A DNA stretch of 64,000 bases from Vicinamibacteria bacterium (GCA_025994075.1 JAMQGV010000037.1:1-64000); one strand, 5' to 3'; shown: positions 18,609 through 27,249, numbered from the stretch's first letter. Translations and numbers: made by a program. The notes: a model not told the origin generated them from the letters alone.

Positions 18609-19715
18609 CTACTTCGCCCGCTTGTAGAAGGGCGTCGGCACCACCTTGGCGCCGACGCGGTGGCCGCGGATCTCGATCTCGATCGCCGTGCCCGGCACCG
18701 CCTTCGCCGCGGGCAGGTAGCACAGGCCGATGTTCTTCTGCAGGAACGGTGCGTAGCTGCCGGAGGTCACGTCTCCGGAGCGATGGCCGTCGACGAAGAC
18801 CGGGTAGCCGTGGCGGGCGATGCCGCGGCCGGTCATCTCGAAGCCGACCAGCTTGCGCGCGGTGCCGTTCTTCTTCTGCGGCTCGAGCACGGAGCGGCCG
18901 ACGAAGTCGCCCTTGGCGTCGGACAGCGCGACGATCCAGCCGAGGCCGGCCTCGACGAGCGTGATCGTCTCGTCGATGTCGTTGCCGTAGAGCGCCATCT
19001 TCGCCTCGAGGCGCAGCGTGTCGCGGGCGCCGAGGCCGGTCGGCACCAGGCCCCGCTCCTTGCCCTGGTCGAGCAGGCGCCGCCACACGATCTCCGCCTT
19101 GTCCGCCGGCACGCCGATCTCGAAGCCGTCTTCGCCCGTGTAGCCGGTGCGCGACACCGTCGCCGGCACCCCGACGACGTCGCCCTGGGCGAAGTGGTAG
19201 TACTTGATGCCCGCGAGGTCGATGGGCGTGAGGTCGGCGAGGATCTCCTGGGCCAGCGGGCCCTGCAGCGCCATCAGCGCGATCTCGTCGCTGCGGTTCG
19301 TGAGGGTGCAGCCCTGCGGCCCCTGGGCGTTGATCCAGGCCCAGTCCTTCTCCAGGTTGCCCGCGTTGACGATCAGCATGAACTTCTCGGGGCCGAAGCG
19401 GTAGACGATCACGTCGTCGACCGGGCAGCCGCTGGGCATCGGCAGCGAGGAGTACTGCGCCTGGCCGTCGACCAGCTTCGCGACGTCGTTGCTCGTGACC
19501 CGCTGCAGGAACGCCAGCGCGCCGGCGCCCTCGACGAAGAACTCGCCCATGTGGGAGACGTCGAACAGCCCGGCCGCCTTGCGCACGGCCATGTGCTCGG
19601 CGATCAGCCCGGAGTACTCGACGGGCATGTCCCAGCCCCCGAACGGGACCATCTTGGCCTTCAGCTCGCGGTGGACGGCGTTCAGCGGGGTCTTCTTGAG
19701 GCTCGTTTCGTTCAT
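18609..19715 (-). CDS. gcvT: Aminomethyltransferase, glycine cleavage T protein
   Basis: 368 residues, normal length. It transfers the methylene group from aminomethyl-lipoyl-GcvH to tetrahydrofolate and releases ammonia. Family markers: MVPFGGWDMPVEYSGLIAEH, AGLFDVSHMGEF, YTGEDGFEIGVPAD, LGARDTLRLEAKMALYGNDI (shown in part) and the C-terminal barrel domain with GDVTSGSYAPFLQKNIGL. It is separated from gcvH-gcvP by about 10 kb of unrelated genes but points the same way. It is divergent from the M50 protease gene (50-base gap), and a TAGACT nine bases upstream suggests a near-leaderless promoter. No glycine riboswitch fits in the short upstream gap. Confidence 0.98.
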   Translation of the reverse strand: MNETSLKKTPLNAVHRELKAKMVPFGGWDMPVEYSGLIAEHMAVRKAAGLFDVSHMGEFFVEGAGALAFLQRVTSNDVAKLVDGQAQYSSLPMPSGCPVDDVIVYRFGPEKFMLIVNAGNLEKDWAWINAQGPQGCTLTNRSDEIALMALQGPLAQEILADLTPIDLAGIKYYHFAQGDVVGVPATVSRTGYTGEDGFEIGVPADKAEIVWRRLLDQGKERGLVPTGLGARDTLRLEAKMALYGNDIDETITLVEAGLGWIVALSDAKGDFVGRSVLEPQKKNGTARKLVGFEMTGRGIARHGYPVFVDGHRSGDVTSGSYAPFLQKNIGLCYLPAAKAVPGTAIEIEIRGHRVGAKVVPTPFYKRAK

Positions 19716-19724
19716 GGCGGGCCA

Positions 19725-19730
19725 AGTCTA
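19725..19730 (-). promoter_or_regulatory. Possible -10 (TAGACT) for gcvT
   Basis: TAGACT on the minus strand ends nine bases before the gcvT ATG, with no Shine-Dalgarno between. The divergent M50 gene has its own TAGGAT 24 bases away, so both units would start from this 50-base gap. Confidence 0.4.
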
Positions 19731-19753
19731 CCCCTGCCCCGCGCGCGTTGCCT

Positions 19754-19759
19754 TAGGAT
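19754..19759 (+). promoter_or_regulatory. Possible leaderless -10 (TAGGAT) for the M50 gene
   Basis: TAGGAT ends six bases before the GTG start at 19766, which would place transcription initiation at the start codon. AGGA inside it could instead be read as a ribosome site, so the two explanations overlap. Confidence 0.35.
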
Positions 19760-19765
19760 GCGGCG

Positions 19766-20659
19766 GTGATCTGCCCGCGGTGCGGCGTGACGAGCGAGGC
19801 TGGCGCGGTCGAGTGTGCCGGCTGCGGAGTGATCCTGGCGCGGGCACGCCCGGCCGCGGCGGCCCGTGAGCGCACGCCGCCGCGCCCGGCTTCCGCCCGG
19901 GCCACCGCTCCCGCCGCGGGACCCCACTGGGCGGGGTTGCCCCATGCTGCCTGGAAGGCGGCGGCGATCGGGCTCGGGCTGGCGCTGCTGCTGCCCCGCT
20001 TCCCGCTCGCCCACTTCCTGCTGACGCCGCTGTCGACCCTGGTCCACGAGCTCGGCCATGCCGCCTTCGGCTGGCTTTTCGGCCATCCCTCGCTGCCGGC
20101 GTTCGACTTCGCGGGCGGCGGCGGCCTGACGACTCACGGCGAGCGCTCGAGCCTGATCCTGCTGGCCTGGGTCGCCGCAGCGACCGGGCTCGCGTGGGCT
20201 CGGCCCGGGCACGTGCGAGCCGTGGTGGCGGGCGCGCTGGGCGCCTGGGCGCTGCTGATCTGGCGTGGCTGGGACGAGTGGCTGGTCGTGGCGGGGGGCC
20301 ACCTGTTCGAGCTCGCGTTCGGCGTGGTCTTCCTGTACCGCGGCCTGACCGGGTGGGGAGCGCGCGCGCTGCTGGAGCAGCCCCTGTCCTGCTTCGTCGG
20401 GTTCTTCCTGCTCTTCAACGTGGTCGCCTTCGGCCACGGCCTGGCCACCAGCGCCGGCCGCCGCGCCGTCTACCAGCAGGGCAAGGCCGGCATCGACCAC
20501 GACCTGGTCACGCTCTCGAACTACACCTGGCTGCGCGTGCCCACGCTGGCCGGCGGCCTCGCCGCCCTGGCCCTGCTCGCCGTCCCGGCCACCGCGCTGG
20601 CCGCGACCCGCCATCGCCGCCTGCTGCAGGCGCTCGGCCGCGACGAGGACGACGACTAG
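19766..20659 (+). CDS. M50-family membrane metallopeptidase with N-terminal zinc ribbon
   Basis: 297 residues. Residues 3-20 form a small zinc ribbon (CPRCGVTSEAGAVECAGCG), followed by a Pro/Ala linker. The rest is membrane-embedded with five or six helices; TLVHELGHAAFGWLFGHPSL carries the HExxH zinc site (about 94-98) facing a helix, as in site-2-type M50 proteases. Such enzymes cut within or next to membrane helices; the second metal ligand motif is not obvious, so activity is not certain. GTG at 19766 is the only usable start: the ATG at 19758 runs into a stop after three codons. It is divergent from gcvT and lies 52 bases before the kinase-globin gene on the same strand. Confidence 0.82.
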   Translation: MICPRCGVTSEAGAVECAGCGVILARARPAAAARERTPPRPASARATAPAAGPHWAGLPHAAWKAAAIGLGLALLLPRFPLAHFLLTPLSTLVHELGHAAFGWLFGHPSLPAFDFAGGGGLTTHGERSSLILLAWVAAATGLAWARPGHVRAVVAGALGAWALLIWRGWDEWLVVAGGHLFELAFGVVFLYRGLTGWGARALLEQPLSCFVGFFLLFNVVAFGHGLATSAGRRAVYQQGKAGIDHDLVTLSNYTWLRVPTLAGGLAALALLAVPATALAATRHRRLLQALGRDEDDD

Positions 20660-20711
20660 CCCCGCGGATCGGGTACCCTACGTCCTTTCAACGAAACTCG
20701 AAGGGGTCGAC

Positions 20712-23030
20712 ATGTCTTCCGCCTCGCCGACCAGCGTCGCGAAGTACCGGATCCTCGATCGCATCGGGGCCGGCGCGATGGGCGTGGTGTTCCGCGCCCG
20801 CGACGAGGCGCTCGGACGCGTGGTCGCGCTGAAGACGATCCTCGAGCGCGCGGGCGACGACGCACCCGAGGAGCGGCGCGAGCGCTTCCGCCGCGAGGCC
20901 CAGGCCGCCGCCGGGCTGACCCACCCCAACATCGTCACGATCTACGACTTCGGCGAGGCCGAGGGCCACTGCTACCTGGCGATGGAGTTGCTCGAGGGCG
21001 AGGACCTCTCCGACGCGCTGCGGCGCGGCCCGCTCGGTCCGCTGCCCGCGCGGCTCGCGCTGCTCGCGCAGGCCGGGGCCGCGGTCGGTTTCGCCCACGC
21101 GAAAGGCGTCGTCCACCGCGACCTGAAGCCCGCCAACATCCGGCTGCTGCCCGGCGGCGGGCTCAAGATCCTCGACTTCGGCCTGGCCCGGATCGAGGGC
21201 TCGGACGCGACGCGCAGCGGCCAGATCCTCGGCACGCCCCACTACATGTCGCCCGAGCAGGTGCGCGGCGAGCGCGCCGACGCCCGCTCCGACGTGTTCG
21301 CGCTGGGTGCGATCGCCTACGAGGTGCTCGCCGGCCGCAAGCCGTTCCCGGCGCCCAGCGTGCACGCGGCGCTGTTCCAGGTGCTGGAGCGCGAGCCGGA
21401 GCCGATCCACGAGCTGGACCCGGGCGTGCCGCCGATCGTCGACCGCGTCGTGCGCCGCGCGCTGGCCAAGGCCGCGGCCGAGCGCTTCCGCGACGGCCAG
21501 GCGCTGGCGGACGCGCTCGCGGCCCTGCACGCGCTGGCGGAGGGACGCGCGACCGAGGCGGAGGTCGAAGCCCGGGTCGAGGCACCAGCAGCGGCCAGCG
21601 CCGCGGTGTCGTCGCCGGGCGGCTGGCTGCGGGCGTCGGCGTCGCTGTCGCGCCCCGGCATGTCGGCGATCGACACGGCTCCGGTGGCAGCGGCCGGGTC
21701 GACCCCGGCGGCGGCGACGCGCGTCGTCTACCAGGGCGAGTCCGGCGCCGACCGTTCGCTCGAGGCCGCCCCGGGCGCGACGCTGCTCGAGGCCGCGCTG
21801 AAGGCCGGCATCCCGCACTTCCACGAGTGCGGCGGTCGCGCCCGCTGCTCGACCTGCCGGGTGCGCGTCGTCTCCGGCTCGCTCGGCCCGCGCAGCGCCG
21901 ACGAGGCGCGGCTGGCCTCGCGCCTGGGCTGGGGCGACGACATCCGGCTGGCCTGCCAGGCGAAGATCGCCGGCGCCGTCAGCGTGCGCCGGCTGGTGCT
22001 CGACGAGGAGGACCTCGGACTGCTGGTCGGCGAACGCCGGGCCCCGGCGCCGACCCGCGAGATGGCGCTGGCCGTGATGTCGGCAGGGCTGCTGGACATG
22101 GCCTCGCGCCTGCGCAAGCTGCCGCCCTACGACGTCGTGCACGTGCTGAATCGCTTCTTCTCCTACGTCACCGACCCCGCGGTCGGCGGCGGGGGCACCA
22201 TCCAGGGCTACACGGGCGACGGCTTCAACGCGCTGTTCGGACTCGACGGCGGCGACGCCAAGGCCAAGTGCGTGCAGGCCGTGCGCGCCGCGCTGCGGAT
22301 GCAGGCGCGGATGGACGACTTCAACGGCTGGCTGAAGGAGCACTTCAAGCTGGAGCTGGAGCTCGGCGTCGGCCTCCACTTCGGGCGCATGGTGGTCGGG
22401 CGGGTGGGCCACCCGTCCAAGATGGAGACGACCGCGGTGGGCGGTGCGTCGACGGCCGCCGAGCGCCTGCGGGCGCTGAACCGCGGCCGCGGCACGCGGA
22501 TCCTGGCGACCGAAGAACTCGTCAACGTGATCGAGTCCGAGGTGCGGCTCGGCGTCGTCGTGCAGGAGGACGACACCCTCGACGGCCGCCACACGACCGT
22601 GCACGAGATCCTCGACTTCGAGAAGCGCGACGCCGTGATGATCGTGCAGGACACCTTCGAGCAGGTGGCGAAGCGCAAGGAGGAGGCCGCGGCGCTCTTC
22701 TACGAGCTGCTGTTCCAGGTCGACCCCGCCGCCCGCGCGCTGTTCAGGCAGACCGACATGAAGGTCCAGGGCGACATGCTGATGAGCGTGCTCACCGCGG
22801 CGGTGCGCGGCCTGGACCGGATCGACGAGCTGAAGCCCGTGCTGCTCGAGCTGGGCCGCCGCCACGAGGGCTACGGCGTCGAGCTGCGCCACTACGACTC
22901 GGTCGAGCAGGCGCTGCTGGAGATGGTGCGGCGCGTGACCGGCCAGGAGTTCACCGCCGACGTGCGCCTGGCCTGGGCCCGCATCTACTCCGAGCTGACC
23001 GCGGTCATGCTCGAGGGCGCTGCGGCCTAG
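20712..23030 (+). CDS. Ser/Thr kinase - 2Fe-2S ferredoxin - cyclase-like - globin fusion
   Basis: 772 residues with four modules. (1) Hanks-type kinase, about 11-272: GAGAMGVVF loop, Lys41, HRDLKPANI (Asp137), DFG (Asp155), GTPHYMSPEQ; all key residues present. (2) Plant-type 2Fe-2S ferredoxin, about 337-430: Cys373, 379, 382 (CxxxxxCxxC) and Cys415. (3) Class III nucleotide-cyclase fold, about 450-637: GTIQGYTGDGFNALFG keeps one metal Asp (503), but the other metal Asp, substrate Lys, adenine-contact Asp and Asn appear replaced (near 456, 499, 578, 581). (4) Globin, about 641-768: LFYELLFQVDPAARALF, Gln686 region distal, His718 in LGRRHEGYG as proximal heme ligand. Likely a soluble gas/redox-sensing kinase. 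AAGGGG precedes the ATG. Followed after 15 bases by an acyltransferase gene. Confidence 0.88.
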   Translation: MSSASPTSVAKYRILDRIGAGAMGVVFRARDEALGRVVALKTILERAGDDAPEERRERFRREAQAAAGLTHPNIVTIYDFGEAEGHCYLAMELLEGEDLSDALRRGPLGPLPARLALLAQAGAAVGFAHAKGVVHRDLKPANIRLLPGGGLKILDFGLARIEGSDATRSGQILGTPHYMSPEQVRGERADARSDVFALGAIAYEVLAGRKPFPAPSVHAALFQVLEREPEPIHELDPGVPPIVDRVVRRALAKAAAERFRDGQALADALAALHALAEGRATEAEVEARVEAPAAASAAVSSPGGWLRASASLSRPGMSAIDTAPVAAAGSTPAAATRVVYQGESGADRSLEAAPGATLLEAALKAGIPHFHECGGRARCSTCRVRVVSGSLGPRSADEARLASRLGWGDDIRLACQAKIAGAVSVRRLVLDEEDLGLLVGERRAPAPTREMALAVMSAGLLDMASRLRKLPPYDVVHVLNRFFSYVTDPAVGGGGTIQGYTGDGFNALFGLDGGDAKAKCVQAVRAALRMQARMDDFNGWLKEHFKLELELGVGLHFGRMVVGRVGHPSKMETTAVGGASTAAERLRALNRGRGTRILATEELVNVIESEVRLGVVVQEDDTLDGRHTTVHEILDFEKRDAVMIVQDTFEQVAKRKEEAAALFYELLFQVDPAARALFRQTDMKVQGDMLMSVLTAAVRGLDRIDELKPVLLELGRRHEGYGVELRHYDSVEQALLEMVRRVTGQEFTADVRLAWARIYSELTAVMLEGAAA

Positions 23031-23045
23031 ACCCCGCGAGGAGCC

Positions 23046-23804
23046 GTGCGCCCGCTGCTCGACTGGTTCGGCACGCTGCTGTTCGTGCCGGCGTTCGGCC
23101 TGACCATGCTGGTCTTCGACGTGATCCAGCGGCTGGCCCTGCTCGTCTCGCGCGGGGCCCACGACCGCGCGCTGCTCGGGCTGCAGTGGACGCTGGCCCG
23201 GCTGTGCCTGCCGCTCTTCGGTCTGCGGGCCGAGGTCGAGGGCGCGGACGCGCTGCCGCCTCCGCCCTGCATCTTCGTCGCCAACCACCAGGCGATGTTC
23301 GACATGCCGCTGTTCGCCGCGGCGGCCGGCCGTCACCACCTCAAGTACGTGGCCAAGAAGGAGCTCGCGCAGGGCGTGCCGTCGATCTCGATCGCCGTGC
23401 GGCGCGGGGGCTTCGCCGCGATCGACCGCAAGAACCGCGTGCAGGCGGTGGAGGCGATCCGCGCGATGGGGGCCGAGGCGGAGCGGCGCCGGGTCAGCGT
23501 GCTGATCTTCCCCGAGGGCACCCGCGCCTGGGACGGCCGGCTCAAGCCGTTCAAGCCGGCCGGCACCCTGACGCTGCTGGAGACGATGCCGGACGCGCCG
23601 GTCGTGCCGCTGGCGATCGACGGCATGTGGCGCGTGGTCGCGCGCCGCCTGAAGCCGCTGCCGTGGGGCGAGCGGGTGCGGGTGCGCTTCTGTCCCGCGC
23701 TGCCGCGCTCGGCGGACGAGGACCGCGAGGGCCTGCTGCGCCGGGCCGAAGCGGAGGTCGCGGCCACCATCGCCGGCTGGCGCGGCACGGAGCCCGGCGC
23801 CTGA
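23046..23804 (+). CDS. 1-acyl-sn-glycerol-3-phosphate acyltransferase (PlsC family)
   Basis: 252 residues from a GTG with GAGGAG just upstream. It transfers an acyl chain to lysophosphatidic acid at the inner membrane in phospholipid synthesis. Motifs: FVANHQAMFDMPLF (the HxxxxD catalytic pair, about His81/Asp86), KKELAQGVPSIS, the substrate motif LIFPEGTRAW, and VVPLAIDGM. One N-terminal membrane helix (about 10-33). It lies 15 bases after the kinase-globin fusion and its stop overlaps the start of the following glycosyltransferase as CTGA, so the three genes probably form one operon. Other acyl acceptors cannot be excluded. Confidence 0.92.
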   Translation: MRPLLDWFGTLLFVPAFGLTMLVFDVIQRLALLVSRGAHDRALLGLQWTLARLCLPLFGLRAEVEGADALPPPPCIFVANHQAMFDMPLFAAAAGRHHLKYVAKKELAQGVPSISIAVRRGGFAAIDRKNRVQAVEAIRAMGAEAERRRVSVLIFPEGTRAWDGRLKPFKPAGTLTLLETMPDAPVVPLAIDGMWRVVARRLKPLPWGERVRVRFCPALPRSADEDREGLLRRAEAEVAATIAGWRGTEPGA

Positions 23805-25072
23805 ACCCGCCGCCCACGCTCTCGGTCCTGCTGCTGACCCTCGACGAGGGCGCCAACCTGTCGCGCCTGCTGCCGCGGCTGCGCGCCGCGCTGGCGCTGC
23901 ACGGCGTGCGCCACGAGCTGGTGGTCGTCGACGGGGGCTCGCACGACGACACGGTGCGCATCGCGGAGGCGCACGGCGCGCGGGTGGTGCCCCAGGCCGA
24001 GCCGGGCTACGGCGCCGCGTTCCGCGAAGGTGTCGCGAACTGCGCCGGCGAGTGGATCGCCACGCTGGACGCCGACCTGTCCCACGACCCGCGGGTCGTG
24101 CTCGACCTGATGCGGGCGCGCGCGGGCGCGGACCTCGTGGTCGCCTCCCGCTACGTGCCCTTCGGCCACGCCGACATGCCACTGGGGCGCGCTGTGCTGA
24201 GCCGGGTGCTGAACGCGGTTTACGGCCTCGTGCTCGACCTGCCGGTGCGCGACCTGTCATCGGGCTTCCGCCTGTACCGCGGAGCCGCCCTGCGCGGCCT
24301 GGCGCTGCGCTCGCGCGACTTCGACGTGCTGCCCGAGGCGCTGGTCGGCTTCTACGCCGCGGGCTATGCGGTGCGGGAGGTGCCGTTCCACTACTGGCCG
24401 CGCGGCGCCGGCCGCTCCCACGCCCGGCTGTTCCGCTTCGGCCTCTCGTACCTGCGGACCCTGCTGCGGTTGTGGCGCTCGCGGAACGCGTTCAGCGCCG
24501 CGGACTACGACTACCGCGCCTTCCACTCGCGGCTGCCCGTGCAGCGGGCGTGGCAGCGCCGCCGCTACCGGCTGCTCACGCGGATGGCCGGCGACTACGA
24601 GCGGGGCCTCGACCTCGGCTGCGGATCGAGCCCGGTGCTCGGCTCGCTGCCGCGCACGATCGGCGTGGACCTGAGCCCGGCCCGCCTGCGCTTCCTGCGC
24701 AACCACGGGCGGCCCGAGCTGGTGCGCGCCGACGCGGCGCGGCTGCCGTTCCCGGACGCCTGCTGCGACCTGGTGGTCGCCTCGCAGGTGATCCAGTACC
24801 TGCCGGAACCGGAACGGCTGGTCGCCGAGTGCGCACGGGTGCTCCAGCCCGGCGGGCGGCTGGTGCTCGGCTTCCCCGACCACGACTCTCCCTCGTGGCG
24901 GCTGCTGGGCGGCCTCCACGCGCGGCTGACGCCCGGGGCGAACGAGGCCCCGGTCCAGCAGCTCGGATCGGGCGCGCTGCTGCCGCTGCTGGCGCGCCAC
25001 GGCTTCGCGCTGGAGGCGCGGCACTCGATCCTCGGCGCCGAGCGGGTGCTGAAGCTGCGCCGGGCGGGCTGA
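23801..25072 (+). CDS. Glycosyltransferase family 2 / SAM methyltransferase fusion
   Basis: About 423 residues. The N-terminal half is a GT2 domain of the dolichol-phosphate-mannose-synthase type: LSVLLLTLDEGANLSRLL, VVVDGGSHDDTV, TLDADLSHDP (DxD-type metal site), RDLSSGFRLYRG. From about 255 on it is a class I methyltransferase: LDLGCGSSPVLGSLP for SAM, RADAARLPFPDACCDLVVAS, and PGGRLVLGFPDHD. The reading frame opens at the CTG at 23801, which overlaps the acyltransferase stop as CTGA; no ATG, GTG or TTG sits near enough to give a complete GT2 domain, so a CTG start is proposed. The product may glycosylate and methylate a lipid-linked substrate; both activities in one chain is unusual. Start less certain than function. 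Confidence 0.82.
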   Translation: MNPPPTLSVLLLTLDEGANLSRLLPRLRAALALHGVRHELVVVDGGSHDDTVRIAEAHGARVVPQAEPGYGAAFREGVANCAGEWIATLDADLSHDPRVVLDLMRARAGADLVVASRYVPFGHADMPLGRAVLSRVLNAVYGLVLDLPVRDLSSGFRLYRGAALRGLALRSRDFDVLPEALVGFYAAGYAVREVPFHYWPRGAGRSHARLFRFGLSYLRTLLRLWRSRNAFSAADYDYRAFHSRLPVQRAWQRRRYRLLTRMAGDYERGLDLGCGSSPVLGSLPRTIGVDLSPARLRFLRNHGRPELVRADAARLPFPDACCDLVVASQVIQYLPEPERLVAECARVLQPGGRLVLGFPDHDSPSWRLLGGLHARLTPGANEAPVQQLGSGALLPLLARHGFALEARHSILGAERVLKLRRAG

Positions 25073-25080
25073 GCGTTTCG

Positions 25081-27234
25081 CTACTGGCCGAAGGTGCCGT
25101 CGCCGCGGCCGACGAGCAGCGACACGGTCGTGCCGCCGCTGTCGGCGGTGACCAGGTCGAGGTCGCCGTCGCGGTCGAAGTCCACAGCGACCACGGCGGT
25201 CACGCTGGCTCCGGCCGTGTAGCGCTGCGGCTCGCCGAAGCCGCCGCTGCCGTCCTGCAGGGCGATCGCCACCTGCGACACTCCCTGCAGCGCGACGGCC
25301 AGGTCGGGACGACCGTCGCCGTCGAGGTCGCCGACCGCGATGCCCCGCGGCTGGGCGCCGATCGCGATTTCGGGCCCCGCGGTGAAGCGGCCCGCGCCGT
25401 CGCCCTTCCACACCTCGACCACGCTGTCGCCGTGGCTGCTGACGACGACGTCGAGTCGGCCGTCGCGGTCGAGATCGAAAAGCGCGATCGCCATCGGCAC
25501 CCGCCCCGTGTCGAAGCTCGAGCCCGCGCGCAGGCCGCCGTTGCCGTCGCCCAGCACGACGTGGAAGCGGTGGCTCCCGGCGTCGGCCACGACCAGGTCC
25601 TGGCTGCCGTTGCCGTCGAGGTCGCCCGCGGCCAGCGCGAACGGCTGACCGCCGAGCTTGACGGCGGAGCCGCGGGTGAAGCCGTCGCCGCTCGCGAGCA
25701 GGGCGATCACCTCGCCCGTGCCCTGGTTGGCCACAACCAGGTCCGTGCGCGCGTCGCGGTCGAGGCGCACGGCGGCGACCGCGACCGGCAGGTCGAAGTC
25801 CTCGATCTTCCGCAGCCGGCTGAAGCCGCCGGCCCCGTCGCCGTCGAGCAGCGCGACATGGTTGGAGCCGCGGGCGGCCACGGCGACGTCGAGGTCGCCG
25901 TCGCCGTCGAAGTCGGCGGCCGCGGCGGAGCTCAACTGCTGGCCGACACCGCTCGTCTTCGTCGGCGCGAGCAGGCCGACGGGAGCGCCGCGCAGGAGCG
26001 CCACCTCGCCCGAGTTGTAGCCGGCGGCGACGACGTCGAAACGGCCGTCGCGGTCGAAGTCGCCGACGGCGAGCCCGAACGGCCGCTCGGTGGCGACGTA
26101 GCTCGCGCTGCGCACGAAGCTGCCCGAGCCCTGGTTGAGCGCGAACATCATCCCGCCGCCGGAGGTGGGCCCGGCCAGGGTGTCGGGCCGGGTGTCGCCG
26201 GTGAAGTCGGCGACCAGCAACCAGCCGAGGGCGCCCACCGACTGCAGCGTCTGCGCCAGCACCAGGCCGCCGCTGCCGTTGCCCGTGTAGAGCGCGAGCG
26301 TCGAGGCAGCGGCGTTGACCGTGACCAGGTCGAGCGGCCCGTCGCCGCCGACGTCGGCCGCGGCCAGCGCCACCGGGCCGGCGTCGGTGCCGAGCGTGTT
26401 GATCAGCTCGAAGCTGCCGTTGCGGGCCGCGAGCACCGAGACGCTGCTCGAGCTCTCGTTGGCCACGAGGATGTCGAGCGTGCCGTCGCGGTCGAGGTCG
26501 GCGGCGATGGCGGCGGCCGGCTGCTGGCCCACGCCGAAGCGGCCGACCTCGGCGAAGCCCGTCTCGTAGTTGCGGAACACCGCGGCGACGCCGGCCGCGC
26601 GGTCGAGCACGACGAGGTCGGTGCGGCCGTTGCCGTCGAGGTCGGCCGCGAGCAGGCGATCGGCGTTGCCGCCGGTGTCGAGACGGCCCGCCGGCGCGAA
26701 GCCGCCCTGGCCGTTGCCCGCGAAGAGCAGCACCTCGCGGCCACCGCGCGGCAGCACGGCCAGGTCCGGGTTGCCGTCGCCATTGAACAGGCCGGCGGCG
26801 ATGGCGGCGGCCGAAGTCGCGTCGACGGCCACGTCGGCACGCGACTCGAAGGCCGAGCGGCCGTCGAAGAGGCGGATCTCGATGCGGCCCGGGCTCAGCA
26901 CCGCGACGTCGGGGGCGAAGTCGAGGTTCCAGTCGCCGACGGCGAGCGCGACCGCCTGTCCCGAGACCGCGCTGCGTGCGCCCTGCGCGAAGGCGCCGGC
27001 CCCGTTCGAGACCAGGGCCTCGACGAAGCCGCTGCCGTCCTCGATCCGCAGCAGCGCGACGTCCTCGCGGCTGTCGCGGTCCCAGTTGGCCACCGCGGCG
27101 AAGCGCGCTTCGCCGGCCCCGGCGGCGAAGCTGCTCGCCGCGGCGAACGGGGTGACGGGCTGGGCCGCCGTGACCGATGCGGCGAACGACCCCACGAGCA
27201 ACGCCGGGCGCACCATCGAGCTGATCCTCATCAT
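25081..27234 (-). CDS. Exported VCBS/FG-GAP repeat protein
   Basis: 717 residues with a signal peptide (about 1-24, ALLVGSFAASVTAA), otherwise built of about 14 repeats of roughly 48 residues. Each carries a calcium-type loop, for example NWDRDSREDV, FNGDGNPDL, DLDGNGRTDL, DLDRDGTLDI, DFDRDGRFDV, DFDGDGDLDV, DLDGNGSQDL, DLDRDGRLDV, DLDGDGRPDL and DFDRDGDLDL. This should fold as one or two seven-bladed beta-propellers outside the cytoplasm. No catalytic motif or C-terminal sorting domain is seen. AAGGG before the ATG is a fair ribosome site. It is convergent with the GT2-methyltransferase gene (8-base gap) and 15 bases downstream of the alpha/beta hydrolase. Confidence 0.88.
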   Translation of the reverse strand: MMRISSMVRPALLVGSFAASVTAAQPVTPFAAASSFAAGAGEARFAAVANWDRDSREDVALLRIEDGSGFVEALVSNGAGAFAQGARSAVSGQAVALAVGDWNLDFAPDVAVLSPGRIEIRLFDGRSAFESRADVAVDATSAAAIAAGLFNGDGNPDLAVLPRGGREVLLFAGNGQGGFAPAGRLDTGGNADRLLAADLDGNGRTDLVVLDRAAGVAAVFRNYETGFAEVGRFGVGQQPAAAIAADLDRDGTLDILVANESSSSVSVLAARNGSFELINTLGTDAGPVALAAADVGGDGPLDLVTVNAAASTLALYTGNGSGGLVLAQTLQSVGALGWLLVADFTGDTRPDTLAGPTSGGGMMFALNQGSGSFVRSASYVATERPFGLAVGDFDRDGRFDVVAAGYNSGEVALLRGAPVGLLAPTKTSGVGQQLSSAAAADFDGDGDLDVAVAARGSNHVALLDGDGAGGFSRLRKIEDFDLPVAVAAVRLDRDARTDLVVANQGTGEVIALLASGDGFTRGSAVKLGGQPFALAAGDLDGNGSQDLVVADAGSHRFHVVLGDGNGGLRAGSSFDTGRVPMAIALFDLDRDGRLDVVVSSHGDSVVEVWKGDGAGRFTAGPEIAIGAQPRGIAVGDLDGDGRPDLAVALQGVSQVAIALQDGSGGFGEPQRYTAGASVTAVVAVDFDRDGDLDLVTADSGGTTVSLLVGRGDGTFGQ

Positions 27235-27249
27235 CCCTTCCAGTTTCGC

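Noticed and set aside
19716..19765. Glycine riboswitch before gcvT, or before gcvH
   Set aside because: The upstream gaps are 50 and 60 bases, too short for the aptamer, and no aptamer core sequence is seen.
20712..23030. Functional adenylate or guanylate cyclase
   Set aside because: Most catalytic positions seem replaced, so I describe the module as cyclase-like only.
25081..27234. DNA-level direct repeats that might mark a mobile element
   Set aside because: They are the codons of FG-GAP/VCBS calcium loops with diverged sequence, not terminal repeats of an element; no transposase is near.
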